From Taibaiella sp. (GTDB lineage: Bacteria > Bacteroidota > Bacteroidia > Chitinophagales > Chitinophagaceae): a stretch of 47,274 bases of DNA. Positions 16,287-24,434 of the stretch are shown here, one piece after another. The notes under the pieces are model-generated. The model did no database searches. It saw only the letters and a list, made by a program, of their open reading frames with translations, and had not been told where the DNA came from. Position numbers and translations under genes: made by a program. Numbering within the stretch: the stretch's first letter is position 1; the number at the start of each line of letters is the position of its first letter. Where the stretch lies: contig JACDGL010000016.1 in assembly GCA_013815385.1 (NCBI GenBank), forward strand, positions 1 through 47,274, given 5' to 3'.

Positions 16287-16517
16287 ATGGCAACAGCAAA
16301 AAAAGCAGCTCCGAAAAAAGCTGCCCCAAAGAAGGCAGCAGCTAAGAAAGCAGCTCCAAAAAAAGCAGCAGCTCCTAAGAAAGCAGCTCCTAAGAAAGCA
16401 GCAGCTAAGAAAGCTGCTCCGAAAAAGGCCGCAGCGCCTAAAAAAGCAGCAGCTCCTAAAAAAGCAGCTCCTAAAAAGAACGCTGGCCCGAAAAAGGCTG
16501 TCGCAAAGAAGAAATAA
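16287..16517 (+). CDS. Histone H1-like Lys/Ala/Pro-rich protein
   Basis: A 76-residue protein made almost only of repeats of AAPKK and AAAKK after MATAKK, ending in KKAVAKKK. It is extremely basic and low in complexity, like the tail of histone H1 and the H1-like proteins found in Bacteroidota and Chlamydiae. It probably binds DNA or RNA non-specifically and compacts the nucleoid. It has its own terminators on both sides, so it is a single-gene unit. The DNA is itself a tandem repeat, so length may vary between strains. The start is the ATG at 16287, shortly after the rpmA terminator. Confidence 0.85.
   Translation: MATAKKAAPKKAAPKKAAAKKAAPKKAAAPKKAAPKKAAAKKAAPKKAAAPKKAAAPKKAAPKKNAGPKKAVAKKK
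16296..16510 (+). repeat. In-frame tandem repeat coding AAPKK/AAAKK units
   Basis: Imperfect 12- and 15-bp units of the type GCAGCTCCTAAGAAA are repeated through the H1-like gene. They are prone to slippage in multiples of three. Confidence 0.85.
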
Positions 16518-16537
16518 AATTCTAACCTTTAGCGATT

Positions 16538-16574
16538 TAAAAAAAGAGACTGTTTTATACAGTCTCTTTTTTTT
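16538..16574 (+). terminator. Terminator after the H1-like gene
   Basis: An A-rich flank and AGAGACTGT (16545-16553) pair with ACAGTCTCT (16559-16567), followed by T to 16574. The A-run on the left makes it usable in both directions, so it could also serve the convergent lipoprotein gene. Confidence 0.88.
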
Positions 16575-16614
16575 ATAAAATGCTGGTATTAATTTTTTCT
16601 GTTACCCCATATAT

Positions 16615-16959
16615 TTAAGGAAGTATGTAGGTAACACTTAGATGCCCATTGTTTGATACTGAGTCAGCTACCAGTTGTTCGTCTACATATATATTACCCA
16701 CCAGGTGCTTGCCAGAGTCGGAATTGAGTATAAGTTGCGCTTTAAAGCCGTGCTTATCAGTACTGATGCTTTTCTTCCACCCGTTTACGATTATGGTATC
16801 TGACTGCAGACCGTTAGTATCTGTATAGGATGCAGCAAGATTAAAAGTATCTGAGCTGGCGCTGTACCTGATAACGTGGTTGCCGGTATAATTACCTTTT
16901 TTACAGGCGCCAATCATTGTACCTAAGAAAACTATTAATATAAGACCAGAATACTTCAT
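16615..16959 (-). CDS. Small lipoprotein, unknown function
   Basis: 114 residues from ATG at 16959. An upstream in-frame start at 16998 would put a non-signal extension before the signal peptide and is not preferred. The N-terminus MKYSGLILIVFLGTMIGACK is a lipoprotein signal with Cys in the lipobox GAC. The mature part is beta-rich (VIRYSASSDTFNLAASYTDT, DTIIVNGWKKS, GHLSVTYIL) and may form one small sandwich domain. No family was recognised. It converges on the H1-like gene and probably uses the shared terminator. Confidence 0.7.
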   Translation of the reverse strand: MKYSGLILIVFLGTMIGACKKGNYTGNHVIRYSASSDTFNLAASYTDTNGLQSDTIIVNGWKKSISTDKHGFKAQLILNSDSGKHLVGNIYVDEQLVADSVSNNGHLSVTYILP

Positions 16960-17116
16960 AACAATGTGAGCACGGTTTACAGGTGCAAATATAAGCACCC
17001 GGGTTAAATCAATCCCTTACAAATATATTTGGCAAAATAGGGTTAATTTCCTGTTTTTTCTATAACAGGCTGTAAAAAATGTATAGGCGCTGAATACGTG
17101 ACCTTTATTATATATA

Positions 17117-17605
17117 TTATTGCTTGGTCATAGTCATAGTGCAGGTCTGGCCACCACCGCCGCTGGTTACAATCACATAACTCATAGTAAGCACTCCATT
17201 TGCCAAAGTACCGTGCCCTGTGACACCGCCATTAGAGGAAGATATAAATACATGATGGCTGGTATCTACCCCTGCTACTACGTTAGAACCAGGGCTATTG
17301 CCAAAATTAGTGATGACCAGAGTATCCTGATTATTTGTGGAATTAGCTTTTACAACACTTGTAAAGGTACCTGATGCACAGGTGCTGGTACACACGTAAG
17401 AACCCAGGAACTCTGTGGTCCATGCTGTGGCGCAGTTAGCATCCCTGTACCCTGTGGGGCACTGGCATATACTCTTAACGCACACCCCACCATTGGTGCA
17501 AGTAGTATTCCCGCAATCATTCTTAGTGCAGGCTGTATAGGTGACGATGCAAAATATACTAATGCACAATATGGCTGTGCTGGCAGTAAAACGGAAATTT
17601 TTCAC
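17117..17605 (-). CDS. Lipoprotein with an EGF-like domain
   Basis: About 162 residues if GTG at 17605 is used, giving MKNFRFTAST then a hydrophobic signal and lipobox TYTAC. A TTG at 17629 is the alternative and would add eight residues. The mature N-terminus has six cysteines in an EGF-like spacing (CGNTTCTNGGVCVKSICQCP, then GYRDANC). The rest is a beta-rich domain (LGSYVCTSTC, TFTSVVKANS, GVLTMSYVIVTSGGGG). EGF-like lipoproteins of this type recur in Chitinophagaceae; their role is unknown, perhaps binding at the cell surface. It is a single gene with a long upstream region. Confidence 0.75.
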   Translation of the reverse strand: MKNFRFTASTAILCISIFCIVTYTACTKNDCGNTTCTNGGVCVKSICQCPTGYRDANCATAWTTEFLGSYVCTSTCASGTFTSVVKANSTNNQDTLVITNFGNSPGSNVVAGVDTSHHVFISSSNGGVTGHGTLANGVLTMSYVIVTSGGGGQTCTMTMTKQ

Positions 17606-18156
17606 AGGGAGCAGATTAGAGCAAAGCAAAAATAACTAAATGAAAACAGTATAGGATACCCGCATGTATAAAACTTTGGTAAAAGACATGCGGGGAAAGA
17701 AATACAAAAAAGGGCGCAGGTTAGCAGAATATAGACCCTCAAGGTACAGCCAAGCACCCCCAACATCATATAAACTACGCCTGCGCTTCTCTTTAAGCAG
17801 AAGTAATCAACCTCCCGATGTGGTGTAAAAATTGGCTGTTTTAGAGAACCGGGATTATTAGCCTTCCGCTAATATTTTAAAGCCATCAAAACATGACTAT
17901 CTGTTCTCGTTAACAAGTACTTTTTTATTCGAAACTGTCGGACATCCAAACTAATGATTCTCATTATCTCTTCAAAAAGTGACCCTTAACTTACAATAAC
18001 CGTTGCCGGTAATTGTCGTGCAAATATAGAATGGTGAAATTGAAATAACAAAATAAACACATAGGAAATTAATATTAATTTAAAACTGCAAACCTATATA
18101 ATTCGGTGCTATTTTATTAAATATTGACAAATAAAAACTTCTCAAATAATTTACAA
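17606..18156. other. Long intergenic region, one structured RNA candidate
   Basis: About 0.55 kb between two minus-strand genes with no ORF worth calling. The only clear structure is the stem described at 17706-17786, with a second small hairpin CTTCT (17786-17790)/AGAAG (17800-17804). The remainder is AT-rich, with nothing recognised. Confidence 0.5.
17706..17786 (-). ncRNA. Candidate small RNA with long stem and T-run
   Basis: Read on the minus strand, GCGCAGG (17786-17780) pairs with CCTGCGC (17720-17714) and is followed by CCTTTTTTG-like sequence (six T at 17711-17706), so transcription would end there. The 59-nt interior is only weakly paired. A closing stem with a large bubble and terminal T-run recalls 6S-type RNAs, including the 6S-Flavo class of Bacteroidota, but I cannot confirm conserved bases. 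It lies upstream of the EGF-like lipoprotein gene and could instead be a leader element. Confidence 0.35.
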
Positions 18157-19836
18157 TTAATAAAAGTCAATGTTTCTTTTACTGATATTTAGCCGGAAAC
18201 CGCCATATACATAGGTGGTTGTTGCACCAGGGAATTGATTGTCATTATATACATACCTACGATGTGTAGCACCAAGATCAATGAAGAAATTAGGACGTAA
18301 TTCGTAAGACATCTCGAGGTTAAGGAGGGCACAATTGGTCTTTACTCCATTTATCAGCTTTACACCGTATTCCATACTTCTATTAGTATAACTGGCAAAT
18401 ATATTGCTGCCGTAATCTGCATTGCCTGTATCCGCCCCCTGCACATAGTACATGCCTTTTACAGTAAGATATAATTTGTTGCTGGGCTGATATTTTGCAA
18501 TACCGATCACCTGTATAAAATCAGCCCCAAGCGGGTTTGCCAATGGCTGGTTATAATTGGTATAATTAGCTACCGTGTCTGAATGGGTATAGGTGTAAGG
18601 GCGTACTACATTTAGTTCCAGTTGCAGGTCCAGGTTACGTACGCTGAATGCATCAAAGTATTTACCTCCCAATTGCGCTGCCCACTTATTGCCCCACCAG
18701 CCACGGTTGCTAAAAAATTCTGAAGATTTAAATTCGTCCAGCAGGAATTGGCCATAAAACTGCAGATGTTTTGCCGCAATGGATTTAAAGTCAATGCCTA
18801 TGTGCTTCTTGTCCGGACTGCCCACCGATTGCTCAAGGGAGGCGATAAATATAACCGGGTTTAGATAGCGCAGCTCATATTGATTTTGACGGCCAAATAC
18901 TACGGACTCAAATACACCCAAATTGAGCCATCGCGTAGCATTGAAGCTAAGGTGGTGCATAGTAGCATACTTGTGCGGCATTAGCTGATCAGATGCCGTG
19001 CCGTGCTGCGTCGTTAATTCGGTATACAGATTCTCGTAATTCAGTTTCCAGATACGGGTTATGAGGCGTAGAAAAGGTGTACCGGCCGAAAAATCGCTCA
19101 AGAACATGCTATTGATACCATCACCAATAAAATTCTTATCATAACCAAAGGTGGCATTGAGGTGGTCTTTTATAATTGCGATATCAAAATATCCGGCGGC
19201 CAGCAGATAATCGTAATGAGTTCCGCCCTTACCTATGTAGTAATCTGCGCCAGGCACTGCATTGTGCTTAAAAACCCAATCGTGATAAAAGGATACATCG
19301 CGCTCCTGGTTATCTGTTACATACGTATAAAAGCCTATCCGCTTTGCAATCCATCCGCGGGCTTCAAATCCCCTGCCACTCCAGTACAGAGTGCCTGCTT
19401 TATTGCCCCGCTCGCTATATAGCTCTGCACTGATAACTGGATTAACTACAAGAAAAAAATTGTTGGTATGTACCTGAAATAGATCGAACTGTTTTTTATA
19501 AAATGTATGGAACCACGGATGTTTAGCATCTTTTTCACCATTCTCGCCCGGTGCCCACTCACCGCTTTCATTTATCATGCGGTCTATGTTGTAATGGTCT
19601 GTTTTGCTTAGCCCTGTATTGGTGCTGTCCTGCGCCTCCAGAAAATCAACTGCCCTGCTGCGCATTTGCGGGCGAGTGGAATTGAACAAACTATCAGACA
19701 ATCTACCGGAACGGGTTTCCAGCCTGTCCAGTACATGATAGTCCTCAGTATTAAGAGGAAGGTATGTTGTCTGCGACCAGATAGTATTTAACGTAAGCAA
19801 TAAAAGGATACTGAGAATTGATGCTTTTTTAAGCAT
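18157..19836 (-). CDS. Outer-membrane beta-barrel, Wzi/RemB-like
   Basis: A 559-residue protein with a signal peptide (ILSILLLLTLNTIWSQ). The body has many aromatic beta strands and ends with a phenylalanine/tyrosine-terminated strand typical of outer-membrane barrels. Stretches such as FGRQNQYELRYLNPVIF, SPDKKHIGIDFKSIAAKHLQ, YGQFLLDEFKSSEFFSNRGW and NPLGADFIQVIGIAKYQP match the pattern I know from capsule assembly Wzi-family proteins and the Flavobacterium gliding protein RemB. It probably anchors or organises surface polysaccharide or adhesins. It is divergent from the dihydroorotase gene, with 80 bp between the starts. Confidence 0.75.
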   Translation of the reverse strand: MLKKASILSILLLLTLNTIWSQTTYLPLNTEDYHVLDRLETRSGRLSDSLFNSTRPQMRSRAVDFLEAQDSTNTGLSKTDHYNIDRMINESGEWAPGENGEKDAKHPWFHTFYKKQFDLFQVHTNNFFLVVNPVISAELYSERGNKAGTLYWSGRGFEARGWIAKRIGFYTYVTDNQERDVSFYHDWVFKHNAVPGADYYIGKGGTHYDYLLAAGYFDIAIIKDHLNATFGYDKNFIGDGINSMFLSDFSAGTPFLRLITRIWKLNYENLYTELTTQHGTASDQLMPHKYATMHHLSFNATRWLNLGVFESVVFGRQNQYELRYLNPVIFIASLEQSVGSPDKKHIGIDFKSIAAKHLQFYGQFLLDEFKSSEFFSNRGWWGNKWAAQLGGKYFDAFSVRNLDLQLELNVVRPYTYTHSDTVANYTNYNQPLANPLGADFIQVIGIAKYQPSNKLYLTVKGMYYVQGADTGNADYGSNIFASYTNRSMEYGVKLINGVKTNCALLNLEMSYELRPNFFIDLGATHRRYVYNDNQFPGATTTYVYGGFRLNISKRNIDFY

Positions 19837-19916
19837 AGAAATATGTTTTCTAATAGTGTATGTGGTAAATTGCTGTAAAAATAGCTTTTATAGCGCTCTC
19901 TACAGAAGAAATACTT

Positions 19917-21248
19917 ATGTCACAAATACTCATTAGAAATGCAAGCATTGTAAATGAAGGCCGTACAACTGAAGGTGATGTACTTATAAAAAATGGGCGC
20001 ATAGAAAGGACCGGCGAAAACATAACGCTACCAGGCAACTACAGGGAAATAGATGCTACAGGGCTGCACCTGCTGCCCGGAGCTATTGATGACCAGGTAC
20101 ACTTCCGCGAGCCGGGCTTTACAAACAAGGCTACAATAGCTACAGAAGCCAGGGCTGCTGTAGCAGGCGGAGTTACTTCCTTTATGGAAATGCCAAATAC
20201 AAATCCTCCGGCACTGACACAGGAAATACTGGAAGAAAAATATAAGATAGCTGCCAATAACTCTGTAGCTAACTACTCCTTCTTTATGGGTGTAGCCAAC
20301 GATAATAGTGATGAGGTGCTGCGTACCAACGCGCGCAAGCGGGATGTGTGTGGAGTAAAGATATTTATGGGGAGCAGCACAGGCAATATGCTGGTAGATA
20401 ACTACCTGACTCTGAACCGTATATTTTCTGAATCAGAGCTGCTGATAGCCACTCACTGCGAGGATGAACGCATAATAAAAGCGAACAAAGAAAAATACCC
20501 TGATGCAGATAATGTATCCTACCATCCATTGATAAGGGATGCGGAAGCCTGCTTTGAAAGTTCTTTTTCAGCAGTGCAGCTAGCCAAGAAGCACAACAGC
20601 CGCTTGCATATACTTCATATATCCACTGCCAGGGAGATACAGCTATTCAGCAATATGCTGCCATTGGCAGATAAACGCATTACAGCTGAAGTGTGCGTGC
20701 ATCACCTGCACTTTACAGCCGATGACTATGCGCGGTATGGCAACCTGATAAAGTGTAATCCGGCAATAAAAGCGCCTGAAAATAAAACTGCCCTGTGGGA
20801 AGCGCTGCTTGATGACCGGCTGGATGTAATTGCCACCGACCATGCACCACACACCTGGGAAGAAAAACAACTACCCTACCAGCAGGCACCGGCAGGTGTG
20901 CCCCTGGTGCAGCATGGCCTGCCGCTGATGCTCCAGTATGTAAAAGAAGGAAAAATAACAATAGAAAAGGTAGCAGAAAAGATGAGTCATGCACCGGCAC
21001 AATGCTTCAGTATAGCAGAGCGTGGATATATACGCGAGGGTTATTTTGCAGACCTGGTACTTGTAGATATCAACAGGCCGCAAGAGGTAACCAAAAAGAA
21101 CATCTTATACAAGTGTGGCTGGTCACCGTTTGAAGGTCACAGTTTCCCTGCCAGTATCATCTATACGCTGGTGAATGGAGAAGTGGCCTATGAGCACGGC
21201 AATGTTAATGATACCGTACGCGGCCAAAGGCTCTCATTTAACCGGTAA
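19917..21248 (+). CDS. pyrC: Dihydroorotase (Bacteroidota type)
   Basis: A 443-residue metal-dependent amidohydrolase for pyrimidine synthesis, making dihydroorotate from carbamoyl-aspartate. Motifs: PGAIDDQVHFREPGFTNKAT (residues 55-73), KIFMGSSTGNML (with the Lys that is usually carboxylated), ATHCEDE, LHILHIST and VIATDHAPHTWEEK (catalytic Asp). The usual first His of HxH is Gln60 here, giving DDQVHF. This is the form I recall for other Bacteroidota dihydroorotases, so it is probably functional. The stop overlaps the next start by 1 nt (TAATG), coupling it to the MutS-like gene. Confidence 0.93.
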   Translation: MSQILIRNASIVNEGRTTEGDVLIKNGRIERTGENITLPGNYREIDATGLHLLPGAIDDQVHFREPGFTNKATIATEARAAVAGGVTSFMEMPNTNPPALTQEILEEKYKIAANNSVANYSFFMGVANDNSDEVLRTNARKRDVCGVKIFMGSSTGNMLVDNYLTLNRIFSESELLIATHCEDERIIKANKEKYPDADNVSYHPLIRDAEACFESSFSAVQLAKKHNSRLHILHISTAREIQLFSNMLPLADKRITAEVCVHHLHFTADDYARYGNLIKCNPAIKAPENKTALWEALLDDRLDVIATDHAPHTWEEKQLPYQQAPAGVPLVQHGLPLMLQYVKEGKITIEKVAEKMSHAPAQCFSIAERGYIREGYFADLVLVDINRPQEVTKKNILYKCGWSPFEGHSFPASIIYTLVNGEVAYEHGNVNDTVRGQRLSFNR

Positions 21249-22576
21249 TGCAAAACGACAAAACCACACTGAACGACCTATCTATCTTTACTGCCGATGG
21301 GGGCGGTGTGTTTGCATTGCTTGACCATACTACTACACAGCAAGGCAGGGATGTACTACGCCAATACATCTACAACCCACCCGATAGTTACGAGCGCCTG
21401 CAACAAATGCAGGATGTGATAAAATATTGGGAACAGCATATAGACAAATGGCCATCTGCTGTATCAAACGGTACACTGGTGATGCTGGTCAAATTTTTTG
21501 AAGGTGCGGATAATATTACAGCCCCGCCATCAGGAATGATGCGGGTATTCAGTTCGTTTTTGCAGAAAGCGCTTAATAAGAACGAGTTTTTTTTCACCCA
21601 GTTTTCTATTTCCCATTTATCTGATTTCCTGAATGGCTGCATGCACCTTAGTGCATTACTGTCTGATACAACCCTCCCTGCTCTGCTAAAGCAGGAGTTA
21701 GAATTTCTACAGGATGAGTTAAAGCAACGCCTCACAGCTGAAGTAATAAAGATAAATACGGATACCCCTTTTGCAGGCCTGGCCACCATCAGCTACAAAG
21801 CCAGGAGGGAAATGAAAAGCATGGTGTACCGCCTCATGCACCATTATGCAAGGCTGGATGCGTGGCGCTCTATGGCTATTGCTACTAAATATAATAAATG
21901 GACCTATCCTGAGCTGATACCGGGAAAGCCACTGGTGCTGGATGCGGAAGGATTATATCATCCATTGCTAACCAAGCCTGTTGCTTATTCTATCAATTTT
22001 AGCAATAAGAAAAATTTCCTCTTGCTTACTGGGGCTAATATGTCGGGCAAGACGACCTTTATGCGGGCGCTTGGCGTGGGTGTCCTGCTGGCGCATCTGG
22101 GTATGGGTGTACCGGCTGCGCGGCTGCGCATCACCTTCCTTCAGGGCATCATTACCAATATGCAGGTGGAAGATAACCTGATGCGGGGCGAAAGTTACTT
22201 TTTTGCAGAGGTACAGCGAATGAAGGTGACAGCAGAAAAATTATTGCAAAGTGAGGGGCACCTGGTGCTCATGGACGAACTTTTTAAAGGCACTAATGTG
22301 CATGATGCCTACGAATGCACCCGTGCTGTAGTGGAAGGACTGCTAAACCGCCCTGACCAGGTCATGATATTATCTACCCACCTGTATGAGGTGGCCCAAC
22401 ACTTTAAAGATCGTAGTGATATATTATTTGCTTACTTCGTAACGAGGATGCACGAAGATGACAGCTACGATTTTGCCTATGAATTGAAGACGGGCATATC
22501 AGACGACCGCATAGGGTACCGGATCCTTCAAAAAGAAGGGGTAATAGATCTGCTGCACCGTAACACAGTTAAATAA
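21248..22576 (+). CDS. MutS-related ATPase (domain V only type)
   Basis: A 442-residue protein with the MutS core ATPase but lacking the N-terminal mismatch-binding domains. The Walker A loop is GANMSGKTTFMRALG at about residue 260, the Walker B LVLMDELFKGTN at about 340, and the following ILSTHLYEVA resembles the MutS signature histidine region. Residues 1-240 correspond to lever/clamp-like helices. Short MutS-like proteins of this kind are widespread in Bacteroidota and their role is unclear; they could act on branched DNA or in recombination. It is coupled to pyrC by the TAATG overlap and is not associated with mutL here. Confidence 0.85.
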   Translation: MQNDKTTLNDLSIFTADGGGVFALLDHTTTQQGRDVLRQYIYNPPDSYERLQQMQDVIKYWEQHIDKWPSAVSNGTLVMLVKFFEGADNITAPPSGMMRVFSSFLQKALNKNEFFFTQFSISHLSDFLNGCMHLSALLSDTTLPALLKQELEFLQDELKQRLTAEVIKINTDTPFAGLATISYKARREMKSMVYRLMHHYARLDAWRSMAIATKYNKWTYPELIPGKPLVLDAEGLYHPLLTKPVAYSINFSNKKNFLLLTGANMSGKTTFMRALGVGVLLAHLGMGVPAARLRITFLQGIITNMQVEDNLMRGESYFFAEVQRMKVTAEKLLQSEGHLVLMDELFKGTNVHDAYECTRAVVEGLLNRPDQVMILSTHLYEVAQHFKDRSDILFAYFVTRMHEDDSYDFAYELKTGISDDRIGYRILQKEGVIDLLHRNTVK

Positions 22577-22672
22577 TCCTTAACTATATACTCATCCATA
22601 AAAACTGGCGTAGCTGGTATGTAAATGCATAATTTTGGTGCGCGATAGCAAGCAGGATAAAGAAAAATAAGT

Positions 22673-23512
22673 ATGACAGATATGACGTCGGGGAGGCAGG
22701 CATTGCCCCCTGTGGTAAAGAACCTGATCATTATCAATACCCTTATGGTATTGATACAATATGTATTAGGCAAGCAGGGTATAGACCTGGCAGATACATT
22801 GGGGCTGCACTACTGGAAATCACCGTTATTCAAATGGTGGCAGCCGTTTACGCATATGTTTATGCACGGCAGCTATAACGATGTGAGCCAGACACTGGAG
22901 CACCTCTTTTTCAATATGTTCGCTCTGTGGATGTTTGGGCGGATACTGGAAAACTACTGGGGAGCACAGCGCTTCCTGTTCTTCTACCTGGTATGTGGCC
23001 TGGGTGCAGCCTTTTGCCATCTAGCTGTGATGGGATATCATTTTCATACACTGGAGCAGGCTTTCCAGGTATACCAGCAAAGCCCTACTCTGGATCATTA
23101 CAACCTGTTCATTACCCAGCACAATATGGAATCGATACCGAAATTCATTGAGGTCCATTCTGTGTGGCAAAATGATCCTTCGTCTGTCCTGCAATCGAAT
23201 GAATCTATTTACTGGATACATAAGTATATGCTGGAGCTGTATAACGAAGCTACAGTTGGAGCCTCGGGTGCAGTATTCGGTGTGCTGTTTGCATTTGGGT
23301 ATTTATTCCCCAATGCGCTTCTCTACTTCTTTGCTCTGGTTCCGATCAAGGCCAAATGGGCGGTGACCATCTATGCAGCAATAGAACTCTTCAGCGGCAT
23401 ACGTAATTCAGCAGGCGATAATGTAGCGCACTTCGCGCACCTGGGCGGTATGCTTTTCGCCTTCCTCTTGTTAAAGATATGGAGCAATAAAAGCCGCAAC
23501 CGCATTAATTAA
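22673..23512 (+). CDS. Rhomboid family intramembrane serine protease
   Basis: A 279-residue polytopic membrane protein. Rhomboid features: WWQPFTHMFMHGSYND and HLFFNMFALWMFG (the first helices, with the His/Asn that help stabilise the oxyanion), the catalytic Ser198 in VGASGAVFG and the catalytic His256 in VAHFAHLGGM. An unusual hydrophilic insertion of about 70 residues (118-192) lies between the conserved helices. It cleaves transmembrane substrates; none are known here. It starts 96 nt after the MutS-like gene and is followed after 16 nt by a second rhomboid. Confidence 0.93.
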   Translation: MTDMTSGRQALPPVVKNLIIINTLMVLIQYVLGKQGIDLADTLGLHYWKSPLFKWWQPFTHMFMHGSYNDVSQTLEHLFFNMFALWMFGRILENYWGAQRFLFFYLVCGLGAAFCHLAVMGYHFHTLEQAFQVYQQSPTLDHYNLFITQHNMESIPKFIEVHSVWQNDPSSVLQSNESIYWIHKYMLELYNEATVGASGAVFGVLFAFGYLFPNALLYFFALVPIKAKWAVTIYAAIELFSGIRNSAGDNVAHFAHLGGMLFAFLLLKIWSNKSRNRIN

Positions 23513-23528
23513 ATAACTTAGCATTAGT

Positions 23529-24428
23529 ATGAAGCCATTTTCAGGCCGGTCTCCTTTATCATATATCCCCGGCTATAGCAGGAACTCAGTAATACAACTA
23601 ATAGTGGCATCAGGCGTAGGCTATGTAAGCATCCAGCTGGTACGCATATGCATCCTTATGTTCACCAATAAATACGATGCTTTTTACCAGATAGTCATCC
23701 CCGATCTTGCATTGCCTGCCCTACCACTGTATAAAACTAAGGTATGGACATTGCTTACCTATGGCTGGGTACACCTGGGCTTCTGGGAGCTATTCAGCAA
23801 TATGATATGGCTCTACTGCTTTGGCAACCTGGTGCAGGTAATGGTAGGCTATAAGCAAGTGATACCCTTGTTTATTTATAGTCTTATTTCGGGCGGTATC
23901 TTTTATCTTCTTTGCCAACTGATACCGGGACTGACACCTGTAGGAGGCCTATCTCTATTAGGTTGCCAGGCCGGATTAATGGGCCTTGCGGCAGCGGCAG
24001 TAACCCTTACCCCTACTTACCGTTTTTATATCGGCCCCACATTCAGCCTGCCGTTGCCGGTAATAGCAGGCGTATTTGCTTTGCTGATGCTAATGAATAC
24101 ACACCTGATGCTGCCACTGATCTTTTTATTGCTAGGTGGTGCCTTGTGTGGGTTTGTATTCATTAAGCTGTTGCGCAACGGTTACAAACCCGGCGAATGG
24201 GCATACAACCTGCTGGAAAAAATGGAAAAAATGGTAACGCCCGGCAATAATGTTGGCTGGAACAAAAACAACAAAAAACGCAACCAGGTCTTAAACACTT
24301 ATTCTATAAAAAATGGCATCAGCCAGAAACGGGTGGATGAATTATTAGATAAAATAAACCAGAAGGGATATAATTCTCTGAGTGCAGAAGAAAAAGACCT
24401 GCTTACGCGTGCAGGTAAAGATAAATAA
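23529..24428 (+). CDS. Rhomboid-fold membrane protein lacking catalytic Ser and His
   Basis: A 299-residue protein with rhomboid topology and landmarks (VWTLLTYGWVHLGFWELFSN, MIWLYCFGNLVQ). The active-site glycine motif reads LLGCQAGLMG with Gln147 where Ser is expected. The last-helix motif reads FLLLGGALCGF with Leu201 where His is expected. It is therefore probably a pseudoprotease, like iRhoms. The C-terminal tail contains RVDELLDKINQKGYNSLSAE, the short soluble DUF6576-like segment found on Bacteroidota rhomboids. It is next to an intact rhomboid, so it may assist or regulate it or bind substrates. It is co-transcribed with the EEP-family gene, 6 nt downstream. Confidence 0.85.
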   Translation: MKPFSGRSPLSYIPGYSRNSVIQLIVASGVGYVSIQLVRICILMFTNKYDAFYQIVIPDLALPALPLYKTKVWTLLTYGWVHLGFWELFSNMIWLYCFGNLVQVMVGYKQVIPLFIYSLISGGIFYLLCQLIPGLTPVGGLSLLGCQAGLMGLAAAAVTLTPTYRFYIGPTFSLPLPVIAGVFALLMLMNTHLMLPLIFLLLGGALCGFVFIKLLRNGYKPGEWAYNLLEKMEKMVTPGNNVGWNKNNKKRNQVLNTYSIKNGISQKRVDELLDKINQKGYNSLSAEEKDLLTRAGKDK

Positions 24429-24434
24429 CACCAA

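Noticed and set aside
16287-16517. A CRISPR-like array from the regular repeats
   Set aside because: The repeats are contiguous 12-15-bp coding units without spacers, and they encode a Lys/Ala/Pro-rich protein.
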